Origin: Sinorhizobium kostiense
GTDB taxonomy: Bacteria; Pseudomonadota; Alphaproteobacteria; Rhizobiales; Rhizobiaceae
Assembly: GCF_017874595.1 (NCBI RefSeq)
Contig: NZ_JAGILA010000005.1
Location: forward strand, 124,001 to 188,000
DNA length: 64,000 bases
Reading direction: 5' to 3'
Shown piece after piece: positions 1 to 8,640 of this stretch; positions within the stretch are counted from its first letter, which is position 1; each line of letters starts with the position of its first letter. A program made the position numbers and the translations under genes. Below the pieces are notes generated by a model. That model searched no databases. It was not told the origin of the DNA and saw nothing but the letters and a program-made list of their open reading frames with translations.

Positions 1-1152
1 GCCGGTCTCCGTATCGTCGCTCGTGGCGGATGCCGCGGCAATTTTTTGAACCCGGCCCGCCTCTTCGAAACCGAGCAGGTCATCGATATGGTCCCAGGCG
101 TTGCCAGCGCGCTCCTCCTCGGCTGCGGCGGCGGGCGCCTTTTCCACCGGCCAGGACCATTCGGACGCATCCGGGTCAGGCTGCTTGTCCTTGGCATGCG
201 TGGAGACTGCAAACGGATCATTGTCGTCGAAGGTCCAGGTCGACGCCGATTCAGTCTCGGCGGCGCGGCCGGGCTCGGCCGCCGCTGGCGCGGTCGGATG
301 GAGGCCCAGCCGTTCCGGCTCGGCCGCGGCTTCTTCTTGCTGCGGAGCTTGGGGCTCCTGCGGCTCGCTCCCGGCGTCGACGGCGCCATCATCCCACTCG
401 GGCAGCGCCCACTCGGAAGGCGCTGGTCGCTCCGCCACGGCCTCGGCCGGCCGGAATGCCTCGTCCGGCTCGGCAGGAGCAGGCTCCGCTTCTTGCTGTT
501 CGCGATGGAATTCTTCGGCATGAGGTTCCGCCGGTCCGATTTCCTCGGCATCCGGTTGGTCGGCGTGCGCCATCGGCTCTTCAACCGGCTCCGGCCATTC
601 GGAGACGGCAGGAGCCGTTTCCGGTTCTTCCTGCTCAGCGGGCGCTTCCTGATATTCTTCGACGGGAGAGGTGACGGTTTCCGGCTCGCTTTCCCAATGT
701 TGCTCCGGCACCTGCTCGGCTGGCGCCGCCTCGATTGTCTCGCTGGCCGTTTCCACCTCGGGCGCGGGAGGCGCGGGAGCGGGCTCGCCCGGCTGATCCT
801 CATCGGCCGGCACCCCCGGCACTGCCTCTTCCGGCTCGGTCACCGGCACCGGCGAGGTTTCCGCCTCCGGCGCAACCGCGATGGTCTCCTGTTCGACTGC
901 CTCCGGTTCGATCGCCACCGGCTCCTCGAGCGCCGGCAATGCCTCGGTGTATTCGCTCTCGACTTCGGTAATGGCCGATTCCAGCTTGCTGAGCTGGCGG
1001 TTGATCATTTCGTCCGATGGGCGCGGGTTCATGTTCTCGAGTTGGCGGCGCACGGCACCGCGCGCCTTCTCGTAGACCCTTTCTCGCATTTCCAGTGTGT
1101 TTTCCGACAGGCCGTCAACGGTCCTGCGAATAACTGCAACAAAATCCGCCAT
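1..1152 (-). CDS. Pro/Glu/Ala-rich protein of unknown function, C-terminus beyond the window
   Basis: The reading frame is open for 384 codons from ATG at 1150-1152 to base 1 with no stop, so the C-terminus lies outside the window. The first 65 or so residues look folded and charged, opening MADFVAVIRRTVDGLSENT and predicted helical. The rest is acidic low-complexity sequence rich in Pro, Glu and Ala, with scattered Trp (EWPEP, EWALPEWDD). A less repetitive stretch near the edge includes WDHIDDLLGFEE. No signal peptide or membrane segment is visible. It starts 64 nt after the purA stop on the same strand, so it may be co-transcribed. I recognise no function; an intrinsically disordered linker protein is an inference. 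Confidence 0.75.
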   Translation of the reverse strand, partial: MADFVAVIRRTVDGLSENTLEMRERVYEKARGAVRRQLENMNPRPSDEMINRQLSKLESAITEVESEYTEALPALEEPVAIEPEAVEQETIAVAPEAETSPVPVTEPEEAVPGVPADEDQPGEPAPAPPAPEVETASETIEAAPAEQVPEQHWESEPETVTSPVEEYQEAPAEQEEPETAPAVSEWPEPVEEPMAHADQPDAEEIGPAEPHAEEFHREQQEAEPAPAEPDEAFRPAEAVAERPAPSEWALPEWDDGAVDAGSEPQEPQAPQQEEAAAEPERLGLHPTAPAAAEPGRAAETESASTWTFDDNDPFAVSTHAKDKQPDPDASEWSWPVEKAPAAAAEEERAGNAWDHIDDLLGFEEAGRVQKIAAASATSDDTETG

Positions 1153-1216
1153 CAGAAACTTTCTCAATTCTCAGACACGCGGCGACGATTACCATGCCGC
1201 CGCATTTGCGCCGACA

Positions 1217-2515
1217 CTAGTCCTCAAAAGGGTCCGTCACAAGTATTGTGTCGTCGCGCTCCGGGCTCGTGGAAAGCAGGGCGACCGGCGCGCCGATCAG
1301 TTCCTCGACCTGGCGAACATATTTGATCGCCTGTGCGGGCAGATCGGCCCATTTGCGCGCGCCGACCGTCGATTCCTTCCAGCCTTCGAGCGTAATGTAG
1401 ACGGGCTTGACAGACGCCTGTTGCGCCTGACTTGCGGGAAGGTGTTCGATCTCCTGTCCATCGAGCGTATAGCCGACACAGATCTTCAACTCGTCGAGGC
1501 CGTCGAGCACGTCGAGTTTGGTGAGGGCGATGCCGGTGATGCCGTTGGCGGCCACGGACTGGCGCACGAGCGCTGCGTCGAACCAGCCGCAGCGTCGCTT
1601 GCGCCCGGTGACCGTTCCGAATTCATGGCCGCGCTCGCCGAGGAACTGGCCGACCTCATCTTCGAGTTCAGTCGGGAACGGGCCCTCGCCAACACGCGTG
1701 GTATAGGCCTTGGTGATGCCGAGAATATAGCCAAGTGCGCCCGGCCCCATACCGGAGCCGGCAGCCGCCTGACCGGCAACGGTGTTCGACGAGGTGACGA
1801 AGGGATAGGTACCGTGATCGATATCGAGCAGCGTGCCTTGTGCCCCCTCGAACAGGATGCGTGCGCCCTTGCGGCGCTGGCGGTCGAGAAGCAGCCAGAC
1901 GGTGTCCATGTACGGCAGAATCCGCGCCGCGACGGCGGACAGCTCGTCCAAGATCGCCTGGTGGCTGATTTCTGCCTCGCCGAGACCACGGCGCAATGCA
2001 TTGTGGTGCGTCAGGAGCCGATCGACCTTGGCCGGCAGCGTGTCGAGATCGGCGAGGTCCATGACGCGGATGGCGCGCCGGCCGACCTTATCCTCATAGG
2101 CCGGTCCAATGCCGCGGCGGGTCGTGCCGATCTTGGTGCCGCTGTTTGAGGCAGCATCCTCGCGGATACCGTCGAGTTCGCGGTGCAGCGAAAGAATGAG
2201 TGTCGCATTGTCGGCGATGCGCAGGTTCTCGGGCGTGATCTTGACACCTTGCGCGGAAAGCTTGTCGATTTCTGCGATCAAGGCATGCGGGTCGATCACC
2301 ACACCATTGCCGATGACGGCAAGCTTGCCGGGCCTGACGACGCCGGAGGGAAGCAGCGACAGCTTGTAACTGACGCCGTCGATCACCAGGGTGTGGCCGG
2401 CATTGTGACCGCCCTGAAAGCGCACGACGATATCGGCGCGCTCCGAGAGCCAATCCACGATCTTGCCCTTGCCCTCGTCACCCCATTGGGATCCGACCAC
2501 CACGACATTCGTCAT
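1217..2515 (-). CDS. purA: adenylosuccinate synthetase
   Basis: Catalyses GTP-dependent ligation of IMP and aspartate to adenylosuccinate, the first committed step of AMP synthesis, in the cytosol. The 432-residue product has the usual length. It begins [18 protein letters not shown], which carries the phosphate-binding GDEGKGK loop; [21 protein letters not shown] and TKLDVLDG are further family signatures. The start at 2515 is preferred over the adjacent ATG at 2518 and over a far-upstream in-frame ATG (2635), because the family begins here and an AGGAAAAAG ribosome-binding sequence lies just upstream. It is divergent from the EamA gene. Confidence 0.97.
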   Translation of the reverse strand: MTNVVVVGSQWGDEGKGKIVDWLSERADIVVRFQGGHNAGHTLVIDGVSYKLSLLPSGVVRPGKLAVIGNGVVIDPHALIAEIDKLSAQGVKITPENLRIADNATLILSLHRELDGIREDAASNSGTKIGTTRRGIGPAYEDKVGRRAIRVMDLADLDTLPAKVDRLLTHHNALRRGLGEAEISHQAILDELSAVAARILPYMDTVWLLLDRQRRKGARILFEGAQGTLLDIDHGTYPFVTSSNTVAGQAAAGSGMGPGALGYILGITKAYTTRVGEGPFPTELEDEVGQFLGERGHEFGTVTGRKRRCGWFDAALVRQSVAANGITGIALTKLDVLDGLDELKICVGYTLDGQEIEHLPASQAQQASVKPVYITLEGWKESTVGARKWADLPAQAIKYVRQVEELIGAPVALLSTSPERDDTILVTDPFED

Positions 2516-2710
2516 CATCTTTTTCCTGTTCACGCGCGCAACAAGGCATTGCGCTGTTCTCAAACCCGCGCATCTATACTGTGTTGTCTTGCGGAAAGCG
2601 ACCCCGATGTGCCCCGGGGCAGGGCCTTTTTGCATGACAAATGGCGGCCTTACCGCCTATACCCTAGGGCGCGCCCGCCTGCCCATGTCTCCAAACGGAT
2701 CTTCAGCCGC

Positions 2711-3601
2711 GTGAACCCCAAAGCCTATTTTTATCTCTGTATCACGTCGCTTTTCTGGGGCGGCAATTCGGTTGCAGGCAAGATGGCCGTCGGTCATGTG
2801 AGTCCGATGATGCTGACGACACTGCGCTGGCTGATCGCACTCGCCGTGATCCTTGTGCTGATGACGCCGCAAATCCGCCGCGACTGGGAAAAGATCCGCC
2901 AGCACTGGCTGCAACTGCTCGCCTATGGCGCGGTAGGCTTCACCCTATTTAACGCCTTCCTCTATTCGGCCGTGAAGTACACGAGCGCGATCAATGCCGT
3001 CATCCTGCAGGCGGGCATCCCGATGCTGATCTTCCTCTTCAATTTCGCGCTCTTCCGCACGCAGGCGTCGATCGCCCAGGTCATCGGCTTCACCGTGACG
3101 CTGATCGGCGTACTCACCACCGCGGCGCACGGCGATTTTGCAAGCCTCCTCCGGCTGCAGTTCAATTTCGGCGACGCGCTGATGATTCTCGCCTGCATCG
3201 TCTACGCCGTCTACACTGTCGCATTGCGCTGGAGACCGGCCATCCACTGGCAGAGCTTCATCGCCGTTCCCGCCTTCGGCGCGCTCATCAGTTCCGTTCC
3301 GCTGCTCGCTTGGGAATTTGAAAGCGGCAACGCGATCGTGCCGGATGCGACCGGCTGGGCAATCGTCCTTTATGCCGCGATCTTCCCGTCACTGATGTCA
3401 CAAGTTCTCTATGTTCGCGGCGTCGAGATGATCGGTTCCAATCGCGCCGGGCTGTTCATCAATGCCATCCCGGTCTTCGGCACCTTGCTTTCCGTACTGC
3501 TTGTCGGCGAGACCTTCCAGCTGTTCCATCTGGCGGCGATGCTGCTCGTCCTTGGTGGCATCGCCATCGCCGAGCGCGGGCGGCCTAAGCCGCCGAAGTG
3601 A
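2711..3601 (+). CDS. EamA-family (DMT superfamily) transporter
   Basis: Predicted inner-membrane exporter of small metabolites; the substrate cannot be read from sequence. The 296-residue protein has about ten hydrophobic segments arranged as two EamA repeats. It opens with NPKAYFYLCITSLFWGGNSVAG, a typical first segment with the W-G-G/N-x-V motif (positions 2714-2779). The GTG at 2711 is chosen because it immediately precedes this segment; the frame is open further upstream, but there it overlaps purA antisense and has no transporter character. Divergent from purA and convergent with serA. A specific substrate should not be assumed. Confidence 0.85.
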   Translation: MNPKAYFYLCITSLFWGGNSVAGKMAVGHVSPMMLTTLRWLIALAVILVLMTPQIRRDWEKIRQHWLQLLAYGAVGFTLFNAFLYSAVKYTSAINAVILQAGIPMLIFLFNFALFRTQASIAQVIGFTVTLIGVLTTAAHGDFASLLRLQFNFGDALMILACIVYAVYTVALRWRPAIHWQSFIAVPAFGALISSVPLLAWEFESGNAIVPDATGWAIVLYAAIFPSLMSQVLYVRGVEMIGSNRAGLFINAIPVFGTLLSVLLVGETFQLFHLAAMLLVLGGIAIAERGRPKPPK

Positions 3602-3627
3602 CATATGGGGAGAGTAGACTCCTCCCA

Positions 3628-3650
3628 GGCCCTCCCCACAGGGGAGGGCT
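3628..3650. repeat. short palindrome between convergent genes
   Basis: CCCTCCCC (3630-3637) and GGGGAGGG (3641-3648) form a stem around ACA, extended by G3629-C3649 and G3628-U3650. It lies between the ends of the EamA gene and serA. Neither strand has a U-run after the stem, so it may act as a 3'-end stabilising hairpin or be a dispersed palindrome rather than an intrinsic terminator. Confidence 0.55.
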
Positions 3651-3678
3651 GAAGGTTTGGAAGCGTCGGCAGAGCCGC

Positions 3679-5274
3679 TCAGTCGACGTTGAACACCAGC
3701 GGCTTCGCCTGGCGGACCGCCGGATTGGCGCGCAGCCTGTCGAGCACGGGCTCGGAAACCGGACCATCGACATAGAGGAGGGCGATCGCGTCGCCGCCCT
3801 GCTTTTCGCGGCCGAGCTGGAAGTTGGCGATGTTGACGCCGGCATCGCCCAAGGTCGTGCCGATGAAGCCGATCATACCGGGCACATCGGTATTGGTCAG
3901 GTAGACCATGTGGTTGCCCACGTCGGCGTCCAGATTGATGCCCTTGATCTGGATGAAGCGCGGCTTGCCGTCTGAGAAGACCGTGCCGGCGACCGAACGC
4001 GTCTGGTTCGCCGTCGTGACCGTCAGCTTGATGTAGCCATCGAAGACGCCGGTCTTGTCGCGCTTGACCTCTGAAAGGATGATGCCCTTCTCCTTGATCA
4101 TGATCGGTGCCGAAACCATGTTGACGTCGGCCACCTGGGGCCGGATGAGCCCCGCGAGCACGGCACTGGTCAATGCTTTCGTGTTCATCGCAGCGGTCGA
4201 ACCGTCATAAAGGATTTCGATCTCCTTGATGGCGCTCTCCGTCACTTGTCCGACAAAGGCGCCGAGCACATCGGCAAGCCGGATGAAGGGCTTCAGGATC
4301 GGCGCCTCTTCGGCCGTAATGGACGGCATATTGATGGCATTTGTGACCGCGCCCTTTACCAGATAGTCCGACATCTGTTCGGCGACCTGCAGGGCCACGT
4401 TTTCCTGCGCTTCCGTTGTGGAGGCGCCGAGGTGAGGCGTGCAGACGACATTCGGCAGGCCGAAGAGCGGGCTCTCGGTTGCGGGTTCCACCTCAAACAC
4501 ATCGAAACCCGCGCCGGCGACGTGGCCGGACTTCAAGGCCTCGGCAAGGGCCTTCTCGTCGACTAGGCCGCCGCGTGCGCAGTTGATGATGCGCACGCCC
4601 GGCTTCGTCTTGGCGATCGCCTCCGCACCCAGGATATTGCGCGTCTTGTCGGTCAGCGGCACGTGCAGGCTGATGAAGTCGGCCTGGGCGAGCAGTTCGT
4701 CAAGTTCGACCTTAACGACGCCCATCTCCTCGGCTCGTTCCTTCGACAGGAAGGGATCATAGGCAAGCACGTGCATTTTCAACCCGATGGCGCGCGCGCA
4801 GACGATCGAGCCGATATTGCCCGCGCCGATAACGCCGAGCACCTTGCCAGTGATCTCGACGCCCATGAACTTCGACTTTTCCCACTTGCCGGACTGCGTC
4901 GATGTATCGGCGGCAGGAAGCTGGCGCGCAACCGCGAACATCAGCGCAATCGCATGTTCAGCGGTGGTGATCGAGTTGCCAAAGGGCGTGTTCATGACGA
5001 TGATGCCGCGGCGCGAGGCGGCGGGGATGTCGACATTGTCGACGCCGATGCCTGCGCGACCGACCACCTTCAAGTTCGTGGCGGCGGCGATCAGCTTTTC
5101 GGTCACCTTTGTGGCGGAGCGGATGGCAAGGCCATCATACTTGCCGATCACTTCGGCAAGACGCTCCTTGTCCTTGCCGAGCTTCGGCTCGAAATCCACT
5201 TCAATGCCGCGATCGCGGAAAATCTGGACGGCGGTTTCCGACAGTTCATCGGATACGAGAACGCGAGGTGCCAT
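3679..5274 (-). CDS. serA: D-3-phosphoglycerate dehydrogenase
   Basis: Oxidises 3-phosphoglycerate to 3-phosphohydroxypyruvate with NAD+, the entry step of serine synthesis. The 531-residue length fits the long SerA class: catalytic and nucleotide-binding domains, an intervening domain and a C-terminal ACT domain. Visible motifs are GVIGAGNIGS (Rossmann loop), INCARGG (substrate arginine) and VCTPHLGAST (catalytic histidine). The C-terminal ACT-like part includes YLTNTDVPGMIGFIGTTLGD. Start at MAPRVLVSDEL (5274); an in-frame ATG five codons upstream is less consistent with the family. It lies 74 nt downstream of serC on the same strand and is probably its operon partner, controlled from the serC leader. 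Confidence 0.97.
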   Translation of the reverse strand: MAPRVLVSDELSETAVQIFRDRGIEVDFEPKLGKDKERLAEVIGKYDGLAIRSATKVTEKLIAAATNLKVVGRAGIGVDNVDIPAASRRGIIVMNTPFGNSITTAEHAIALMFAVARQLPAADTSTQSGKWEKSKFMGVEITGKVLGVIGAGNIGSIVCARAIGLKMHVLAYDPFLSKERAEEMGVVKVELDELLAQADFISLHVPLTDKTRNILGAEAIAKTKPGVRIINCARGGLVDEKALAEALKSGHVAGAGFDVFEVEPATESPLFGLPNVVCTPHLGASTTEAQENVALQVAEQMSDYLVKGAVTNAINMPSITAEEAPILKPFIRLADVLGAFVGQVTESAIKEIEILYDGSTAAMNTKALTSAVLAGLIRPQVADVNMVSAPIMIKEKGIILSEVKRDKTGVFDGYIKLTVTTANQTRSVAGTVFSDGKPRFIQIKGINLDADVGNHMVYLTNTDVPGMIGFIGTTLGDAGVNIANFQLGREKQGGDAIALLYVDGPVSEPVLDRLRANPAVRQAKPLVFNVD

Positions 5275-5348
5275 GAAGGCCTCCTTCAAAAATCAGGTCT
5301 GAACGAATTCGGATAGCTTCGCCCACGCAGAGCGAAGCAAGGTATCGA

Positions 5349-6527
5349 TCAGGCGGCAGCCTGCGAAAGCGTTGCCTTCTGGGTCTCGAAAGCCCAGGTG
5401 AGCCACGGCATCAGCGCTTCGATGTCGGCGGACTCGATCGTCGCGCCGGCCCAGATGCGCAGGCCCGAGGGAGCATCGCGATAGTGGCCGACATCGTAAG
5501 CGACGGCTTCCTTTTCGAGCAGCGCAACCACCCCCTTGGCGAAGGCAGCCTGCGCGTCCGCGCCGAGTGCCGTGACATTCTCGTCGACGATCTTCAAGCA
5601 GACCGAGGTGTTGGACCGGGTTTCCGGCGCAACCGCCAGGTTGGCGAGCCACGCATTGGCCGCGACGAAGCGGTGAATGACCTCGGCATTGGCATCCGCA
5701 CGCGAGATCAACGCTTTGAGACCGCCGATCGACTTCGCCCAGAGAAGCGCATCGATATAGTCCTCGACGCAGAGCATCGAGGGCGTGTTGATCGTCTCGC
5801 CGGTGAAAATGCCGTCGATCAGCTTGCCACCCTTGGTCATGCGGAAGATCTTTGGCAGCGGCCAAGCGGGCTGATAGCTCTCGAGTCGCTCGACGGCGCG
5901 GGGGCTCAGGATCAGCACCCCATGGCCGCCCTCGCCGCCCAGCACCTTCTGCCAGGAGAAGGTGACGACATCGAGCTTGGCGAAATCGAGCTGCTGCGCA
6001 AAAGCGGCCGAGGTCGCATCGCAGATAGTCAGCCCCTTGCGGTCCGCCGGGATGAAATCGGCGTTCGGCACCCGTACGCCCGACGTCGTGCCGTTCCAGG
6101 TGAAGACGACGTCGCGGTCGAAATCGATCGCGGAGAGATCCGGCAGTTCGCCATAGTCGGCTTCGAAGCGGCGGACATCGGCGAGCCTCAGCTGCTTGAC
6201 CACGTCGGTGACCCAGCCTGCACCAAAGCTCTCCCAAGCGAGCATGTCGACGCCGCGGGCGCCGAGCAGCGACCAAAGCGCCATTTCGACGGCACCGGTA
6301 TCGGAAGCAGGCACGATGCCGATGCGGTAGTCGGCCGGCACTTCGAGAATTTCACGGGTAAGATCGATGGCTTGCTTCAGCTTCGCCTTGCCGATCTTGG
6401 CGCGGTGAGAGCGACCGAGTGCGGCATCGGAAAGGGCTTCGAGCTTCCAGCCGGGGCGCTTCGCGCAAGGACCAGAAGAAAAATGGGTATTTGCCGGGCG
6501 CACGGCCGGCTGGGCAGGCTTCGTCAT
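5349..6527 (-). CDS. serC: phosphoserine aminotransferase
   Basis: Pyridoxal-phosphate enzyme that transfers the amino group of glutamate to 3-phosphohydroxypyruvate, giving O-phosphoserine; it may also act in PLP synthesis. The 392-residue product is of the alphaproteobacterial SerC type and begins [20 protein letters not shown]. The Schiff-base lysine is in [17 protein letters not shown], and the substrate-binding region AKRPGW follows the N-terminal SSGP motif. First gene of serC-serA. Its ribosome-binding sequence GAGAGGA lies in a short structured leader described separately, which suggests control of initiation. Confidence 0.96.
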   Translation of the reverse strand: MTKPAQPAVRPANTHFSSGPCAKRPGWKLEALSDAALGRSHRAKIGKAKLKQAIDLTREILEVPADYRIGIVPASDTGAVEMALWSLLGARGVDMLAWESFGAGWVTDVVKQLRLADVRRFEADYGELPDLSAIDFDRDVVFTWNGTTSGVRVPNADFIPADRKGLTICDATSAAFAQQLDFAKLDVVTFSWQKVLGGEGGHGVLILSPRAVERLESYQPAWPLPKIFRMTKGGKLIDGIFTGETINTPSMLCVEDYIDALLWAKSIGGLKALISRADANAEVIHRFVAANAWLANLAVAPETRSNTSVCLKIVDENVTALGADAQAAFAKGVVALLEKEAVAYDVGHYRDAPSGLRIWAGATIESADIEALMPWLTWAFETQKATLSQAAA

Positions 6528-6576
6528 TTGCTATCCTCTCAGATAGAAGCCCCTCGTTGGGGAGGGGTGTCCCGCC
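6528..6576 (-). promoter_or_regulatory. serC leader RNA (candidate serC motif)
   Basis: The short 5' leader of serC folds into two adjacent hairpins. The first pairs CCCCTC with GAGGGG (plus-strand 6550-6555 with 6562-6567). The second pairs CTATC with GATAG (6531-6535 with 6542-6546), and its loop and 3' arm hold the GAGAGGA ribosome-binding sequence at 6534-6540. A conserved short element with this place and layout, the serC motif, has been described upstream of serC in alphaproteobacteria by comparative genomics. The match is by position and architecture only; any ligand or protein that acts on it is unknown. Confidence 0.65.
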
Positions 6577-6580
6577 GCCG

Positions 6581-6609
6581 GCAATATTGTGGAGCGGAGA
6601 GGAAGTCAA
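6581..6609 (-). promoter_or_regulatory. candidate serC promoter
   Basis: On the minus strand TTGACT (6609-6604) is followed after 17 nt by TATTGC (6586-6581), a reasonable housekeeping promoter that would start RNA near 6574, at the 5' edge of the two-hairpin leader. The -35 element is good and the -10 element weak. Confidence 0.45.
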
Positions 6610-6680
6610 GTGCCCTGCGTCGCTTTTGATAAAATTTTTGGCGTTCCGAGCAAATCAGCCAACTCGGCGAAATGGGCGGG

Positions 6681-7517
6681 TCACCACAAGGCGAAGCGCA
6701 AGCCAGCGCGTATTTCGTGCCGCGAGAGGCCATCGTCGCGTCCTTTGGCACCGATCGCACCGGCAAGCGCCTCCGCTCCAAAGCCGAACATGTCGCCGCC
6801 TGCTGTGTGCGAGTAGCGATAGCCGAGGTCGAATTTCAGCCGGTCGGTAATATCATAGGAAACGCCGGCCATAAGCGCATAGGTGAAGCGCCAGCTGTCC
6901 TCCCCTTGATAGGACGCCTCGCCCGCAGCTCCGGAGCAGGCTCCACCACCGGCGACGCAGGCCGAGCTTTCATGGACGGTCTTCCAGTCGATCCGCGTGG
7001 CGCCGATGCCGGCGCCGAGGTAAGGCGTGAAACCCGCCAGCGTCGCCAGGTCCACATATCCGTTCGCCATCAACCCGAGCGCGGAGAAATTGGCATGGTG
7101 AGAGAAGGCACAGGATGTACCTGCCCCTTCGCCGATGCAGGGAGTTGCGGAGAACGAAGAGCCGTCGAAGCGGCCTTCAAAATACTCGGCCGACAGATCG
7201 GCACGGAAAATATCGGTAACTTGATAGCCGATGCCGACCGTGCCGGAGAGAGGTTTGTCGAAGCGAGCGCTGTCGAACGAAGTTTTGCTGTAGCTGCCGG
7301 TACCGCTGTCGAACGCGCGATAGAAGGGATCGCCCTCACCGAGCCAGCCCGTATAGCCGATGTCGCCGCGCAGATAGAGGCGACCGCCGTCGCTGGCTGC
7401 CGGAGAAATGGCGATTTCCGGCGCATCGATCAGTTCCTCGTCGGCGGACCTTGCTGTACCCGTTGCCAGCAGACCGGCGCAGAATACAACGCTCCAAATT
7501 CCCTGCCGCCAGCCCAT
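6681..7517 (-). CDS. outer-membrane beta-barrel protein (Omp25/COG3637-like)
   Basis: A 278-residue exported protein. It starts MGWRQGIWSVVFCAGLLATG and has a likely signal-peptidase site near TARSA. Alternating strands such as LYLRGDIGYTGWL, TVGIGYQVTDIFRADLSAEYF and a C-terminal HEIRAGLRFALW with terminal aromatic residue indicate an eight-stranded outer-membrane barrel. Two loops carry spaced cysteine pairs (CIGEGAGTSC and CVAGGGAC) that could form disulfides after export. The neighbouring gene at 7813-8640 encodes a paralogue of similar length. A perfect CtrA-type box lies 84-98 nt upstream of the start. No enzymatic role is expected. Confidence 0.85.
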   Translation of the reverse strand: MGWRQGIWSVVFCAGLLATGTARSADEELIDAPEIAISPAASDGGRLYLRGDIGYTGWLGEGDPFYRAFDSGTGSYSKTSFDSARFDKPLSGTVGIGYQVTDIFRADLSAEYFEGRFDGSSFSATPCIGEGAGTSCAFSHHANFSALGLMANGYVDLATLAGFTPYLGAGIGATRIDWKTVHESSACVAGGGACSGAAGEASYQGEDSWRFTYALMAGVSYDITDRLKFDLGYRYSHTAGGDMFGFGAEALAGAIGAKGRDDGLSRHEIRAGLRFALW

Positions 7518-7600
7518 TCCATGCCCTTTCGCCTTTGACCGTCAACGGCGCGGCTCCACGACGCAGACTGCCCATCGGCGTTAACTATTGCAGGCACGGG

Positions 7601-7615
7601 TTAACCACGGGTTAA
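7601..7615. promoter_or_regulatory. CtrA box upstream of the first outer-membrane protein gene
   Basis: TTAA (7601-7604), seven bases, TTAA (7612-7615): an exact match to the full CtrA consensus TTAA-N7-TTAA, within a direct repetition of GGTTAACC-like sequence. It lies upstream of the minus-strand barrel gene starting at 7517. The rest of 7518-7662 holds a further TTAAC at 7581 and no gene. Confidence 0.65.
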
Positions 7616-7662
7616 CCATGTATGTTAGGAATCTGCAGCGATGTTGCACCTCCACGAAACGG

Positions 7663-7686
7663 AAAAGGCCGCCCCAGTGGGCGGCC
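7663..7686 (-). terminator. intrinsic terminator for the second outer-membrane protein gene
   Basis: Reading the minus strand, GGCCGCCC (7686-7679), a four-base loop and GGGCGGCC (7674-7667) are followed by TTTT. It lies 126 nt past the stop of the gene at 7813-8640, after a palindromic repeat. Confidence 0.8.
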
Positions 7687-7711
7687 CGACGATGCGCGAC
7701 ATCTGCTGTTC

Positions 7712-7808
7712 CGACGGCGTGCGCATCGTTCCCGATGCACAAAGGTCGCTGTAGCGATTGCTGCAGGTTTTAATCCTTAGATCGGCTCCGATCCAAGGGC
7801 AGATGCAG
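7712..7808. repeat. copy of a rhizobial intergenic palindromic mosaic element
   Basis: Two modules are visible. CAAAGGTCGCTGTA (7739-7752) is preceded by a GCATCG/CGATGC hairpin. The second module is a long imperfect palindrome from CTGCAG (7761) to ATGCAG (7808), centred on ATCGGCTCCGAT. The same modules recur at 42822-42929, and single modules at 44566-44606, 60548-60569 and 62900-63003. It sits between the stop of the barrel gene at 7813 and its terminator, so it is transcribed in the 3' UTR. Confidence 0.65.
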
Positions 7809-7812
7809 TGCT

Positions 7813-8640
7813 TTACTTGTAAACGATCGGCTCGACGGGCGGCACATAGGCCGCTTCGCATGGGCTGCCGAAGGAGTAACGCAAACCCGCCCGCGCCTCG
7901 TGGATATAGATGTCCTTGTCGAAGCCGGGACCGCTGCCGGCATTGAAACCGAACATGTCGCCGCCATTGATGTGACGGAAGCGGTAGCCGACGTCGGCCT
8001 TGAGATTGCAGGTCAGATCCACCGCAGTGCCGGCCATTAGCGCATATGTAAAGCGCCATTTGGCCTTGCCGTCGTGCTCGACTGTCGGATCGCAGTTCGT
8101 GGGATCGGTCACGTCGCAGCTGGTGTTGCGCAATCTTCCCCATTTCACGCGCGTGCCGCCGATACCGGCGCCGAGATAGGGCGTGAAGGAGCCGTAGGTC
8201 CCAAGATCCACATAGGCGTTGGCGAGCAAGCTCCAGGCGGACATGGTGGCGATGTCGGTCGACACACAGTTGCCAGCAACGCCGCAGCTCCCGCTGGTCG
8301 AGCCGCTGAAATCGGCCTCCCCGAGATAGTCAAGCGTGACGTCGGTGCGCAGATAGTTGTTGATCTGGTACCCGACGCCACCACCGAGGACGTAGGAGTC
8401 ATCGAGATCGGCTCTATCGAAGTCAACCAGGTTGCCATTGGATCCCTGGAAGAAATGCGCGCCGCGCAGATCATTCCAGGCATAACCAACATCGCCGCGC
8501 AGGTACCAGCCACTGGTCTGGACGACTGCGACCGGTTGCTCGACGTATGGCGGCGCTGCCGGCGGCTGATAGATATCCGCGGCGTAAGCCGGCGCGGCGC
8601 TGAGCAGAGCCACAGCAACGCCCTTCAAAACCTTTTTCAT
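7813..8640 (-). CDS. outer-membrane beta-barrel protein (RopB/Omp25-like)
   Basis: A 275-residue exported protein. MKKVLKGVAVALLSAAPAYA is a clear signal peptide cleaved before ADIYQPP. The barrel strands include WYLRGDVGYAWND, VGYQINNYLRTDVTLDYLG and a final RAGLRYSFG followed by a short tail ending VYK. Cysteine pairs CGVAGNC and CDVTDPTNC lie in the same kinds of loops as in the neighbouring paralogue. Start at 8640, because the upstream in-frame ATG (8685) would put 15 non-hydrophobic residues before the signal peptide. A perfect CtrA box lies 93-107 nt upstream. Likely a small structural porin-like protein; the exact family member is not certain. Confidence 0.87.
   Translation of the reverse strand: MKKVLKGVAVALLSAAPAYAADIYQPPAAPPYVEQPVAVVQTSGWYLRGDVGYAWNDLRGAHFFQGSNGNLVDFDRADLDDSYVLGGGVGYQINNYLRTDVTLDYLGEADFSGSTSGSCGVAGNCVSTDIATMSAWSLLANAYVDLGTYGSFTPYLGAGIGGTRVKWGRLRNTSCDVTDPTNCDPTVEHDGKAKWRFTYALMAGTAVDLTCNLKADVGYRFRHINGGDMFGFNAGSGPGFDKDIYIHEARAGLRYSFGSPCEAAYVPPVEPIVYK

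Noticed and set aside
46..1326. Long plus-strand open frame (426 codons) at the left edge
   Set aside because: It is antisense to the minus-strand Pro/Glu/Ala-rich frame and the end of purA, and its translation is Arg/Leu-rich low-complexity sequence with no family features.
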